Positions 1-11,127 of a DNA stretch of 64,000 bases are shown piece by piece. Below the pieces are notes generated by a model that did no database searches, was not told the origin of the DNA, and saw only the letters and a list, made by a program, of their open reading frames with translations. The translations under genes were made by a program, and so were the position numbers. This DNA comes from Halocaridina rubra (taxonomy: Eukaryota > Arthropoda > Malacostraca > Decapoda > Atyidae). The DNA is taken from assembly GCA_037179515.1 (NCBI GenBank), contig JAXCGZ010015119.1:80001-144000 (forward strand), read 5' to 3'. Numbering within the stretch: position 1 is the first letter of the stretch; every line of letters begins with the position of its first letter.

Positions 1-58
1 GGGGGGCCTCACCCCTCCTTTCCTTTTCCTCTTGTCTCCCATCCTTATCATCTAGGGG

Positions 59-60
<2 letters not shown>

Positions 61-121
<61 letters not shown>
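61..121. repeat. (CT)n microsatellite
   Basis: Thirty uninterrupted CT units. Confidence 0.98.
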
Positions 122-124
<3 letters not shown>

Positions 125-155
125 CCTTATCGTATTCTTCGTTCTCTTCTTCCTG

Positions 156-600
156 TTGTTTTTCATTTCTTCTTCCTCCTCCTCCTCCTCCTCCTCCTCC
201 TCCTCCTCCTCCTCCATTTTCCGTTATTCCCACTTTTCGTCTCCATTCTTCATCTCTTCTTCCTATTCTTTCTTCTCCTTCTCTTCCTATTCCTTTCTCC
301 TTTCTCTTGTTTTTCCTCTCCTCTTCCTCCTTATCTTTTCCTCTTCCTCTTCCTCCTTATCTTTTCCTCTTCCTCTTCTTCCTTATCTTTTCCTCTTCCT
401 CTTCTTCCTTATCCTTTCCTCTTCCTCTTCTTCTTCCTTCTCCTTATCCAAATCCTTTCCTTTTCTTCTTCATTCTTCTTCATTTCTCTTCCTCTCATTC
501 TGTCTTCCTCTTATTATAAATTCTTCTTCCCCCCCAATCCCGTTTTCATTCTCCCCCTCCCCTCTTCCCCCCCCTCCCTTGCTGTCTTCTATCTCTCGCG
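156..600. repeat. Polypyrimidine tract with (TCC)n
   Basis: (TCC)n at about 175-214, then degenerate 'cctcttcctcttcttcctta' repeats about 24 bp long to 430. Open frames here are Ser/Phe/Leu low-complexity translations. Confidence 0.9.
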
Positions 601-715
601 CACCAAAAAAAAAAAAATAAATAAATAAAGGAAACCGTATAACGGAAGGAGATTAGGTCAGAGAATGGCTTATGCATATCTGTCGTGCCTTTGTGTTCTG
701 GTATTCTGGTCTCTG

Positions 716-737
716 TTATTATTATTATTATTATTGC

Positions 738-796
<59 letters not shown>

Positions 797-830
797 TGTT
801 GTTGTTAGTAGTAGTAGTAGTAGTAGTAGT
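716..830. repeat. (ATT)n and (AGT)n
   Basis: ATT to 793 with interruptions, AGT at 807-830. Confidence 0.95.
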
Positions 831-1227
831 ATTGCAGTATTTATCATGTTAATTCATGCTATTATTTGTGCAGTATTTTATCAATTATATATACTTATTA
901 GTTGTGTGTTTTTTTATTTATTGTAAATAGCCTAATATATGACTGGCAGACGGGAAACTACCGTCAGTCCCCTTTTCCATTAATACAAACAGTTGCGTCT
1001 ATGCAGACAACTTCAGTAAAAAAAAATTTGCCATGAACTTACGTTTTTAATTTGTACTTCCATCGAAACATTTTGGTTGTCATGACAACCAAGATATCAG
1101 TATTCACATTCCTGAATCGAAATAACCAATTTTTTTTTTTACGTTATGTAAGCTCACCTTGTGAACAATTATGTCAGGTAGGTGTTAGGTTGCTATAGCA
1201 ACCAAGAAGAGTTTAAAAGGCTGTCGG

Positions 1228-1228
<1 letters not shown>

Positions 1229-1282
<54 letters not shown>

Positions 1283-1298
1283 GTTATTATTATTATTG

Positions 1299-1377
<79 letters not shown>
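1229..1377. repeat. (ATT)n followed by (AT)n
   Basis: ATT at 1229-1298, AT at 1303-1377, just upstream of the LINE. Confidence 0.97.
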
Positions 1378-1382
<5 letters not shown>

Positions 1383-1649
1383 TACAATTTAACTTACACT
1401 TACATGTATACATAATTTCACTTACACGTACATTTACCCATGATTTCACATAATTATGCGCATACACGTGCACAGAGCATACCCAGTCTTGCATCGATGC
1501 AATTGCAAGATAGCATTAATTATTTTATACACATACATATCTACACATTGCAATTAACACGTACACAGGTTCGCATACACTTATATGCAACATGGACTGA
1601 GATGCGAGAATTTTTATACATGTGCAAACACACACAAGCTATTTTATAT

Positions 1650-3452
1650 GACTTGAGAGCAAGAAATGACTACCTAAGTAAAAGGAGAGAGGCAGAGAAA
1701 GATTATGAGAGGGACATCACCAGGAAGGCGAAAGAAAATCCCAAGCTTTTCCACAGCTTTATCAGAGGAAAACTGAAGGTAAAAGAACAGGTTTTAAGGC
1801 TAAAGAGAGCGGATGGAAGCATCACTGAGACGGACGAAGAGATCTGCAAAGAATTGAACAAGGAGTTTCAGTCAGTATTTACAGTAGAAAATACCCCACC
1901 CCCTCAGATTGCAGTGATAGAAGCTCAAGGGCCGGTATTAGAGAACATCAACCTTACAGCCACAGAGGTATGCAAAGCGCTGATGGATTTAGATGTTCAT
2001 AAAGCTACAGGTCCTGATGACATATCCCCTCATGTGCTTAAAAAATGCGCAAACACAATATCAGTGGCACTAAGTATCATATTTAAGGAGTCATTGGAGT
2101 CGGGGGAGATTCCAAGATGCTGGAAACAAGCAAATGTGATACCTATCTTCAAAAAGGGAAGGAGGGATACGGCTCTGAACTATAGACCAGTTTCCTTGAC
2201 CAGCATAGTTTGCAAAGTTATGGAGAAACTACTAAGGAAACATATCTCTCTTCACTTGGAATCCTTCAACTTTTTGTCAGTGAGGCAACATGGCTTCAGA
2301 GAAGGAAGATCAACAGTAACAAACTTATTAGAATTTTATGATGAGGTAAGCCAAATCTTACAGGAAAGAGAGGGCTGGGCAGATTGCATATTCCTAGACT
2401 TCCAGAAAGCGTTTGACACTGTTCCACATGGGAGACTTATTAGGAAGCTGCAATCAATGGCTAGAATAGGTGGAAATGTCTTGGAATGGATAAAAACTTA
2501 CTTAGAAGGAAGGGAACAGAGGGTTAGAGTAAGACACTCAGTGTCTGAATGGAGAAGAGTTAGTAGTGGAGTTCCACAGGGTTCAGTTTTAGGGCCACTT
2601 TTGTTCCTTGTATATGTAAATGACCTACCAGAGTCTGTAAATTCATTCATGAATATGTTTGCAGATGATGCAAAGATTGTGAAGAAAGTAAAAAACGAGA
2701 ACAATGGTAGAGAACTTCAGGAGGATCTAAATAATCTGCATGAGTGGTCAGAAAAGTGGCTAATGAAATTCAATACCTCAAAATGTAAGGTAATGAGAAT
2801 GGGTACAAGTGCAAGAAGGCCCAAGCTTGACTACTCGGTGGCTGGAGTACAACTTCAGGAGACAGAAAATGAGAGAGATCTAGGAGTAAACATATTGGCA
2901 GATTTGTCTCCAGAAATACATATAAATGGCGTAGTAAGGGCAGCATATGCATTCTTATCAAATGTAAGGGTAGCCTTCAGGCACATGGACAAGGAAATGT
3001 TCAGAAATATTTATGTAACCTATGTGAGGCCAAAACTCGAATATGCAGCCCCCTTTTGGAATCCGCACTTGAAAAAGCACATAGCTAAGCTTGAAAAAGT
3101 TCAAAGACATGCCACAAAACTGGTGCCAGAAATACGCAATCTCGGTTATGATGAGAGGCTGAGGGAATTAGACTTGCCATCACTCGAAGCTAGAAGAGTA
3201 AGGGGGGATATGGTGACAGTCTTTAAATTCCTTCATGGTTATGATAGAGTGGATAGGGATCGATATTTCGATATGGCTGGCTCTAGAACTAGAGGTCATA
3301 GTTTGAAGCTTCGGAAGAAAACTTGTTTGCAGGATGTAAGGAAATACTTTTTCAGTGTAAGAGTAGTTGATAATTGGAATTCGCTAAGCGAGGAGGTAGT
3401 TAATGCTACCTCAATCCATAGTTTTAAGGACAGGTATGATAAGTATCACTAA
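1650..3452 (+). CDS. LINE ORF2: reverse transcriptase
   Basis: Uninterrupted for about 600 codons to TAA. RT motifs in order: YRPVSL, motif A LDFQKAFDTVPH (Asp at 2397-2399 and 2415-2417), motif B SSGVPQGSVLGPL, motif C FADDAK (catalytic Asp pair at 2664-2669), then the RNA-binding-like C-terminal region ending DNWNSLSEEVV. The frame technically opens at 1440, but the translated stretch before about 1650 comes from (CATA)-rich sequence and does not resemble LINE protein. The jockey/CR1/Rex1 assignment is by overall motif style. The lack of stops suggests a recent insertion. Confidence 0.88.
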   Translation, partial: DLRARNDYLSKRREAEKDYERDITRKAKENPKLFHSFIRGKLKVKEQVLRLKRADGSITETDEEICKELNKEFQSVFTVENTPPPQIAVIEAQGPVLENINLTATEVCKALMDLDVHKATGPDDISPHVLKKCANTISVALSIIFKESLESGEIPRCWKQANVIPIFKKGRRDTALNYRPVSLTSIVCKVMEKLLRKHISLHLESFNFLSVRQHGFREGRSTVTNLLEFYDEVSQILQEREGWADCIFLDFQKAFDTVPHGRLIRKLQSMARIGGNVLEWIKTYLEGREQRVRVRHSVSEWRRVSSGVPQGSVLGPLLFLVYVNDLPESVNSFMNMFADDAKIVKKVKNENNGRELQEDLNNLHEWSEKWLMKFNTSKCKVMRMGTSARRPKLDYSVAGVQLQETENERDLGVNILADLSPEIHINGVVRAAYAFLSNVRVAFRHMDKEMFRNIYVTYVRPKLEYAAPFWNPHLKKHIAKLEKVQRHATKLVPEIRNLGYDERLRELDLPSLEARRVRGDMVTVFKFLHGYDRVDRDRYFDMAGSRTRGHSLKLRKKTCLQDVRKYFFSVRVVDNWNSLSEEVVNATSIHSFKDRYDKYH

Positions 3453-3545
3453 GTCTAAAAATGGAACCGATCAGGAGACGGGAAGATACGAGCTTTGGGC
3501 TCTTTCCCGTAAACACAATTAGGTAATCACAATTAGGTAATCACA
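1650..3545 (+). mobile_element. CR1/Rex1-like LINE, 5' truncated
   Basis: Non-LTR retrotransposon with an open reverse-transcriptase frame but no apurinic endonuclease domain, so it is truncated at the 5' end next to an (ATT)n/(AT)n array. The 3' end after the stop carries a short tail with a twice-repeated 'acaattaggtaatc' unit (about 3518-3545), the sort of short 3' repeat found in CR1-type elements. No target-site duplication could be recognised. Confidence 0.85.
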
Positions 3546-3747
3546 CACACCCTTAATAAGTATATACATAGGTATGCTTTTTCAGTCTCACATTCAAACA
3601 ATCGTAACTTTACTGTAGCCCTATTCATTAATTTTATACATACACAACTCATGTACACATGCATCGTTTTATATACATACACCTTCACACACAGTATTGT
3701 AACTAAAGCAGTTACAATATTATATAACCTCTATTTGTACATTTGTG

Positions 3748-3960
3748 GCCGTTTTCACACCAAAGTGGCACGTCGCACGTGGCACGCCAGTAAAAAAACG
3801 AAGTTTCGGAAATATATGAAACCTTTTACACAGAAGTTGCACATTGGACGTGTCACTCCACTTCTGTGTGAAAGGTTTCATATATTTCCGGAAGTTCGTT
3901 TACAACTGGCGTGCCACGTGGCATGTCACGTGCGACGTGCCACTTTGGTGTGAAAACGGC
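3748..3960. mobile_element. Foldback MITE with arms of about 95 bp
   Basis: The two halves are inverted copies: the left arm starts GCCGTTTTCACACC and the right arm ends in its complement. Nearly the whole 213 bp can form a hairpin, with a small central loop near 3845. The right arm has an extra tandem ~10-bp segment (around 3920). TTGT occurs close to both ends and may be a short target duplication. No coding capacity. Confidence 0.8.
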
Positions 3961-4900
3961 TTGTATGTACAATAACACACCTAAGCAAATGAATACATAT
4001 TTACGTATGTTCTATTATTTACTCGACATTGCTTGTACATGCGCACTTGAACATATGTACACTTTTTGGCATATATATTAGTTTTGTACATTTTTAAATA
4101 CACATTTTCACATTCATGCACATAGTGCTTACAATATGGAGTAAGAACTCTATTTATATAATTTACACAAATACTCAAAAACCCGTGAACAAACATGCAG
4201 GTCTTCATACATACACCCTCATATGCGTAGCGCATTTCCATCATATCAAAAGTTACAAGCTTATAGTAACTCATGTATGTACATTTGTACATACATATAC
4301 TCGAACTCACTCATTTTACAAACATGTACTTGTATACACATGTGCACACAATTATTAATACACATATACCCTCATACATTAATAGTGCATACATAGCTAT
4401 ATACATAAATACTCATATACGCAAACATGCTCATGCACACTCAAAAGAGAGTAGAACACCAAATGTGTACATATCCATACATACACATGCACATCAAGCA
4501 CATACCTGCACGTACATACTTTGTCCAGGGTTTTGTCCTTGAGAAGTTGATGAATATTTATTAATATTTGATACGAAGTAGACTTTTAAAAGCTTCAAGG
4601 CACGTGCTATGTTTGATGTATAAACTATTAGTCAATATTGTCACTTCCTAGCACGGATCCGAGACCAGCTGTAACCATTAATATGAATAATGTAAATAGA
4701 GATTTGATTTTTTTTTTCACTTGTATCACAAGGCAATATTTCAGACTTTGTCCTGTGTATACGTCATATAGATCCTAAGAATATATGCATACATACATGC
4801 ACACATGCTTACGACATACATATATACATGTATACATATACATAATGCAGATGATATGCATACATACATTCATGCATGCAGTCATTCATTTCCACATAGG
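3961..4900. repeat. Degenerate (TACA/CATA)-rich stretch
   Basis: Scattered 'acatacatacac', 'catacatatac' and 'acacatgcacac' strings with no fixed period; no coding evidence. Confidence 0.7.
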
Positions 4901-4942
4901 TCTACATGACTTTTAGATGCTATCGACACATACATCTTTCTC

Positions 4943-4998
4943 CTACTACTACTACTACTACTACTACTAGCGTAGTAGTAGTAGTAGTAGTAGTAGTA
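4943..4998. repeat. Inverted triplet array (CTA)n-(GTA)n
   Basis: About nine CTA units, a short 'gcg' centre, then about nine GTA/TAG units: a perfect hairpin-forming microsatellite. Confidence 0.92.
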
Positions 4999-5060
4999 AT
5001 GTCATAAATAGTATTTATGGTATTGCTATTGGAGACTAGGATAATACATCGTAATAAATA

Positions 5061-5229
5061 TCACAATTAGGACCCATCCTAATGGGATGGACACTGACAT
5101 GTTAGAGCTAGGGGATTAAGGCTGGATGCTCTTTCTAGCACCCCGTAGTATGATCGAACCCATTTTAGTTGCTTGTCAACTCCCGTACACTAGCACTGAA
5201 CTGCTGCGGCCTCCATTGCTCTTGGGGAC
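5061..5229 (-). mobile_element. SINE-B copy 1
   Basis: The family consensus runs ggggactgtagtgtagtgg, a tRNA-like B box 'gttcgagcccacc', 'ggaagggcatccagcc', 'cccattcaaatgggg', 'ttaatagtgacataaaac'. This copy is on - ('ggctggatgctctttcta', 'gatcgaaccca'). Confidence 0.75.
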
Positions 5230-5250
5230 TGATTATTATTATTATTATTA

Positions 5251-5295
<45 letters not shown>

Positions 5296-5359
5296 TTATT
5301 ATTATTCAACAAATGCATTGCAATAACGCATTTTAAATATATTCAAATAATCTACTAAA

Positions 5360-5398
<39 letters not shown>

Positions 5399-5415
5399 AT
5401 TATTATTATTATTAT
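5229..5415. repeat. Two (ATT)n arrays
   Basis: 5229-5307 and 5360-5415, separated by 52 bp that ends in 'attcaaataatctac'. Confidence 0.95.
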
Positions 5416-6250
5416 GAACTCAAGAGTCTATGTGGCTTTGAGACGGGAAACCACGATTATTGCTCATTCCTGCTTAAGTAAATAGGAAGGCTACATACGC
5501 GGAAAACAATTTGTTCACATTTCTTGCATATTATACCCAACTTGTTTATCCTTACTCAAGCTACATCGTCATGGTGCCATAAAAAAAAAAAAAAGTCTAT
5601 TCCTGTTTTTATTTCTAGAGCCTTTCATATTTTTTTTTTTCATTTTTCTCTAAAACTGGATTCTTCTAGTTTTTTATTATTTTTTTTTAAGTTGATTCGT
5701 GGCATGTCCGCATGACTCACAAGTTTTATTATTAGTCAAGACAAGAATTTCCACTTCAGTAGTTTTGTTTATGTTTACTGCGTTGTTCTCCTGCATTGTG
5801 TGATCTGCGCAATTCTCAAGTATAAATATCATTGAACCTCACAACCCTTTGATAGCTCATAACAGTAAGCACCTTGCTCCTCTCTTAAGAGGCTTCGAGT
5901 TCGATAACCTAAGGTGGATCTCACAGTTCCTCGCACTTCCTGTAGGCCGTTAACACTATAGACTTAATGAACACACCTGTAGATAAGTGAGACTAAGGGT
6001 AAACACGTGGTTCTTCATCTAGGACTCCTCTGGTTTGATTCCCTAGGTGGTTCCCACAGCATCTCGTAGTTTCTGGCTACTCAGGAGACTTAATGACTAC
6101 ACCGTCATAAGGGTGAGATCCTAGATGGAACAGCATCGTCACAAAATTATCACCTGTTCGGATGCTGTGTTAATAAAAAAAAAAATAGTCCTCCAATCAC
6201 GAATTTAATTGTGTGGTTATGTTTAAAAATTTCTGATCAGGCGATAAAGT
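5416..6250. other. No gene seen
   Basis: AT-rich sequence with an A run at 5581-5594. Paired segments at about 5870-5960 and 6000-6090 share 'gattccctaggtgg'-like and 'acagcatctcg'-like wording, a possible diverged duplication. No coding signal. Confidence 0.5.
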
Positions 6251-6254
6251 ACAT

Positions 6255-6340
6255 ACATATACAATGGTCGCAGTCCTCCTTGTAAGTGGGATGGCCGAGT
6301 CAGAGCACGTACATTCACTAGACCCAACCATACCTCTATC
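6255..6340 (+). repeat. Dispersed repeat F, copy 1
   Basis: 'tatacaatggtcgcagtcct', 'gtgggatggccgagtcagag', 'cattcactaga'. May be the head of a SINE-D relative. Confidence 0.6.
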
Positions 6341-6461
6341 ACTCCTCTTAGCTCCTTTGGGATTAAGGGTTGCCACACTTCCCCACCCCCACCTCCCTGA
6401 TTAGGTCACCCACAGGATAAGTGGGCAAGGATCAAGTGTTCTTATATAAAGATAGAATTCA

Positions 6462-6656
6462 GTTACGGTTCTCTTTCTATGCCTACCTCAACACCGAATA
6501 TTCTTGGATATTCGTTACATGTTTTATTATCCCTTCACATCTGACAAGTCACAATGCTCCCCATCTATTTTTCTTTATGTTTTCTTCGTGCCCAGGCTCG
6601 ATGAAGGAAGATTTTTTTTTTTTTTTTTGGCCTGTCCTGGTGTCACAATCATGAAA
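6462..6656 (+). mobile_element. SINE-C copy 1
   Basis: Family landmarks: 'gaatattcttggatattcg', 'cccttcacatctgacaagtc', 'tctttatgttttcttcgtgc', an internal T run, then 'ggcctgtcctggtgtcaca'. Confidence 0.75.
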
Positions 6657-6779
6657 AAAAAGGGTAATGGTACACCAGCTGTGAACTATTCCCATAGAAA
6701 CTCACTACAAACTTTATTTTCCCTCCGGAAATCAATACAATCTTTACACTGTTCTAGCCTAGTCATGCAGTTAATCTCT

Positions 6780-7320
6780 AACGTTCTTTGGTTCATTGCT
6801 GTCTTGTACATAATATGCATAATGCTCTTTGGCTCATTTCTTAAATGTACAGTATATGTCTATCTTATGCCCTGGCTCATGGCTCAGTAGTACAACGTAT
6901 GGCTGATATTCTTTGGCTCTTGGCTCAGTTGAAGAGTATGTGGCTATTGTTGCACGACACGTGGTTCATTTGTCCATTAAGGTCAAGTATACAGAATATG
7001 GCTGCTACTCTTTGGCTTATGGCTCAGTTATACTGAATATGGCTGTATGTGGCTTATAACTCAGTATATGGCTAATGTTCATTGTATAGTACATGACTGG
7101 CTCTCTGTGGCTCATGGCACATTAGTACTGATTCTCTATCTTTTGGCTCATTTCAGTATACGGTTGATGATTTATGGCTCATATCGCAGTTTAGTATATG
7201 GCTACTGTTATGTTCTTTGTCACATGACTATGGCTGACGTTCTGTGGCTCCTGGCTCCTTTATATGGCTCATGGCTCATTTCATTATGTGGCTGATGCTC
7301 TTTGGCACATAGGTCGAACA
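6780..7320. repeat. Degenerate minisatellite, ~33-bp unit
   Basis: About 15 diverged copies built on 'ggctcatggctcagtatatg' and 'gctgatgttctttggctc'. Short open frames across it reflect the repeat. Confidence 0.85.
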
Positions 7321-7329
7321 TGGTTCTGA

Positions 7330-8095
7330 ATTCAATAAATGACAAACCGTTTCCATCAAAGGAAACTGATATTAGTATGTGTCACCCTTCAATTGGCAGG
7401 AGAAAAAAAAGCATGTAGCACTAAACCCACGCAGCTTAAAGGCGAATGGCGTGTACCGCTTGCAGTTTCCTACTACTACTGGCGTTTTTGTGTAATAATT
7501 CTACAACTTCTGGCGTTTTTGTTTAATAATTCTACAACTTATCAAACAAAAAACAATGAATATAGGGTTGTGACAGTCGCATGTTTGGCTCAAATTTACA
7601 CTGATTCTGTTCTAGTAACCGCAATAAAAAGACTATTTTCTTAAAAAAAAAAAAAAAAAAAAACAGTATTGATCAGTCAAAACTATATACCTGATGAAAC
7701 TTAACCTAACCTTACCACTCAAATATCAGTATTAAAGCAAGAAAGAAAAATAAACTTTTAAACCTAACCTAATGTCACCTAACTAAAAATCTAGATCGAT
7801 CAACAAAACTTATTAACCTAACCTAATGATACCTAATGTAACCAGAATTGTAGATATAAGTAATTTCGGTATTTAGATTAAATTACTTTATTGTTAATAA
7901 GAGTATAGAAATTACATAATGTAATTTCCTTTCAACTCCTGTGTACTTTTCGTCTTATGACTGATTTTATTATAAGTTGATAATTAATCATTTTAATGGC
8001 GACAACTTTAAAGGTGTTGACAGCTGATAAATTGCGTCTTTATTGTAGCTCATCTTATCTTCATAATTGCTACTTGACTGAAGTAGTTGAGAGCT
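7330..8095. other. No gene seen; A run and scattered CCTAA words
   Basis: A 20-bp A run ends at 7662. 7690-7840 contains several 'aacctaacctaa' words, too few and irregular for a telomeric array. Confidence 0.5.
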
Positions 8096-8096
8096 G

Positions 8097-8451
8097 CTAA
8101 TGCTGCTACTACTACTACTATTACTACTGCTACTACAGCTATTAAAAATTAAAAGCTGTTACTATTACTGCTGCTTCTACTACGACTACCACTGCTACTA
8201 CTAAAGATTAAAAGCTGTTATTACTACTGCTACTACTATACTACTGATACTTCTACTACTACTACTATTATTTATATTGAATGCTACTACTGCTACTATT
8301 ATTTAAATTAAAAGCGACTTCTGCTATGAAGATTGAAGGCTCCCCTCTTATCTGGGATTGGTTGTCAACGTGGCTAAGTGTATGACAAGTAAATTGACTT
8401 TGAAACATAATGGACAACCTATCTACTACCTACTTATCTGTATTTTTTCAT

Positions 8452-8482
<31 letters not shown>

Positions 8483-8497
8483 GCTACTACTACTAAT
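8097..8497. repeat. Interrupted (CTA)n arrays
   Basis: 8097-8300 is degenerate CTA/CTG triplets with three 'aaaagctgttactatta'-like spacers; 8447-8494 is nearly pure CTA. Confidence 0.88.
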
Positions 8498-8715
8498 TTT
8501 ATAGATAGGCAATAATGGGGTTTAGTAGGAGAGAAAGATAGAGAAATTCTGGTCTGGGACACGTGCGTCATACAAAGAAGGAAGGTATGCAAGGTATGAA
8601 CTAAGACGAAAAAAAAATCAACAAACTTGGAAAGAAGAAAAAAAGCAATCTGCTAATCTCGTGGGATTAAAATGTGTAGCACTTTGAATAGAAATGTTCT
8701 TAGAATATATTTTTT

Positions 8716-8882
8716 TTGCTGAATATTCTTGGATATTCATTACACATCTCTTGTTATCCCTTCACATCTGACATGTCATTACAATCTCCATCTCTGTTTC
8801 TCTTTACTTTATGTATTCTTCGTGCCCAGACCTGATGAGGGCTGTTTTTTTTTTTTCCTGGTGTCACAATCATAAAAAAAGT
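8716..8882 (+). mobile_element. SINE-C copy 2
   Basis: 'gaatattcttggatattc', 'cccttcacatctgacatgtc', 'cttcgtgcccagacctgatg', 'cctggtgtcacaatcat'. Confidence 0.75.
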
Positions 8883-9149
8883 CCCATCCATATAGAAATT
8901 AACCTTTAGCCCACTTATCAAGTAGTTAACTTGAGAACGAAAAAGTTTTACAACTTAGTCGTAAGTTGAAGTTAGAGTGATAGTCTATTTTTTCGTATAT
9001 ACCTTTCTCAGCTGTGTAGATCACATATTTTCATGGGATTTATGCTAATGTAGATCACATACTAAAGTAATATCCTATAATGCATATCTACCAGGTCTTA
9101 TGTAGAAAGTAATAGTAATAAACAATAAAACTTCAATAATTATATATTA

Positions 9150-9330
9150 TTATAAGGGGAGTGGCTGAGTCAAGGCAAAACCTCTGACTCCTTGGGAGTA
9201 AAAAAAAAAAAAAACAACGAGGATATGATTCCCAGTCCCCTCGCTCAGTTCCATTTAGTCGACTCATACGTCACGCAGGGGAACACGGGGGAAGTATGCT
9301 AGCCCCCTCCTTCAGGGGGGATTATAAATG
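9150..9330 (+). mobile_element. SINE-D copy 1
   Basis: Landmarks: 'ataaggggagtggctgagtc', 'ctctgactccttgggagta', 'cccctcgctcag', 'ttagtcgactcatacg', 'caggggaacacgggggaagt'. Confidence 0.78.
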
Positions 9331-10225
9331 TAGAATATGCAAATATTTATCATGGTGATATCCTATCATGCAATGAAATTATTCACCTGATAAGCTTTTG
9401 CCGTTGGACTTGCAATAGATTTTTCGACTATGATGAGCCATTGTAAATTTTGCAACTTATTTAATTAATTATGCATTTATTGCTTGTTTATTTATTATTG
9501 TTTATTTTTTATATTTGCCGCTCATCACAAATATCCATAAACTGCGTATTTAATAATTATAATTTTTTCATCGTCTTCGTCTCACCCTAATCTCCTCCTC
9601 CTCCTTCTTCTTCTTCTTCTTTTCAAAACAGCATCGTAGTTTTATATATAATTGTTTGCGGTTTAATATTCCCTTCTCATTTTCATATGTAACACCATCT
9701 CAGTAAAACGCTCTAAGAGGTGGCCACAACCGCAATAGATAAACAGAAGCAGTGGGAACTTTACCCATCCCACCCCAGTTTTCATTGATGCCTCTTGTAG
9801 TCGGCCTATTATTCCTGTTCAAATAATTATCAGCTTTAGAATAATGATGATCTCCAATGGCAACGAGAGAGAGAGAGGAGAGAGGAGGAGAGCGAGAGAG
9901 GGACGTAGGTCCTTTGAGTATGAATGTTTTGCACGCAACTAAAAATAGAAGAGTAATGGTAGTGGGTTTGTTTACAAAATGGGCCATGCCCACTTATGCA
10001 CATGCCGTACTCAACCTCTTAACATTAGTATTTATTTATTTTATTTATTTATATATTTTATGAAAGTATTTATTCACTTAGATTTTTATTAATTAATTAA
10101 TTAATTAATTAATTTATTTATTTATTTATCTCCATACATCTATATGGCTTCTCGATAAATTCTCTAAGCCATTTCTTATTTATTTAATTATTTGGATCAG
10201 TCCTAACTTGTGTCATTTGTAAGTG
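9331..10225. other. No gene seen
   Basis: AT-rich, with (TTC)n at 9601-9620, a GA-rich patch at 9865-9903, and (TTAA)n/(TTTA)n at 10079-10129. No exon joining phase-correctly to CdsA was recognised here. Confidence 0.5.
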
Positions 10226-10230
10226 CTTAA

Positions 10231-10333
10231 TCTGGGACTGAGGCAAGAGAAAGGGGCCTTATTTGGGACTGAGACAATAGAAAGGGGCCTAGTTTGGGAC
10301 TGAGACGATAGAAAGGGGCCTAATTTGGGACTG
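10231..10333. repeat. 34-bp tandem repeat, three copies
   Basis: Unit contains 'gggactgagac' and 'atagaaaggggcct'. Confidence 0.9.
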
Positions 10334-10807
10334 AGAACTTATGTAGGAAGTTATATAAACTAATATTTTTAACTAAAGTGAAGTTAGGTTATTCTAACCT
10401 AACCGAGCAGTAAATTTCTAACGTTGGTACTCCATCTAGGATTGAGGTATATCTGGTTCCGGTTGTGGGATTGTACCAATTATATATATTGACATTTTTA
10501 GCTATTTGACTGCTCGAATTATTTATTTACACAGTTGATTACATTTTCAACCACATGTTTACGTAAAAACTCCGGTGTGTAATGTTTACTCGTGACTTCA
10601 TTACTGAAAGCCAAATCGCTGATATAAAGTAGTCAATATTATTTATCAATGTGATTAGATAAGTTCTTGACCCATTAATCTTGAAGTTGGACAGTAGTAA
10701 GAGTTTATAGTTAAGTTTTTTTCGGTCTTAATCTTTAAGGATCTTTTTTTTTGTATATATAGTAAAGGGTACATGGTGGGAAATACAGTCTGTAATTACT
10801 GTATTTG

Positions 10808-10809
<2 letters not shown>

Positions 10810-10900
<91 letters not shown>
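10810..10900. repeat. (TA)n
   Basis: About 45 uninterrupted units, 87 bp upstream of the first CdsA exon found. Confidence 0.98.
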
Positions 10901-10904
<4 letters not shown>

Positions 10905-10987
10905 GTATATGTGACGAGTCGTTGTTGGGCATTTTATGTAAGTTTTTAATACTGTTCTCAATATGTCTTCGTATTATATATTTTCAG

Positions 10988-11127
10988 GCTGTTCTAGGCT
11001 CTGAGGTGGATTCCGACGATGATCGTCTTCCAGAACAGAACATTGAACAAAGAACGAAAGCGATTCCTCAAGGAACGGAACAGGAACCCCATATACTCCT
11101 CACGCTACTCTCACCACTCTCTCCGAG
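10988..11127 (+). CDS. CdsA: CdsA exon a (first exon found)
   Basis: Acceptor ttttcag, donor gtatat; leaves phase 2 (AG|A = Arg). Codes for an acidic, hydrophilic cytosolic N-terminal segment containing [13 protein letters not shown] and ending in LLSPLSPR, which aligns with the poorly conserved leader just before the first membrane helix in animal CDS proteins. Confidence 0.85.

Noticed and set aside
5820..6120. Possible gene remnant with paired similar segments
   Set aside because: Weak duplication only; no frame or family match on either strand.
7690..7840. CCTAA words resembling arthropod telomere repeat TTAGG
   Set aside because: Only two or three units in a row, interrupted; not an interstitial telomere array.
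9857..10063. Candidate first exon of CdsA (MATRERE...)
   Set aside because: The frame is a GA-rich simple sequence without a usable donor in the correct phase.
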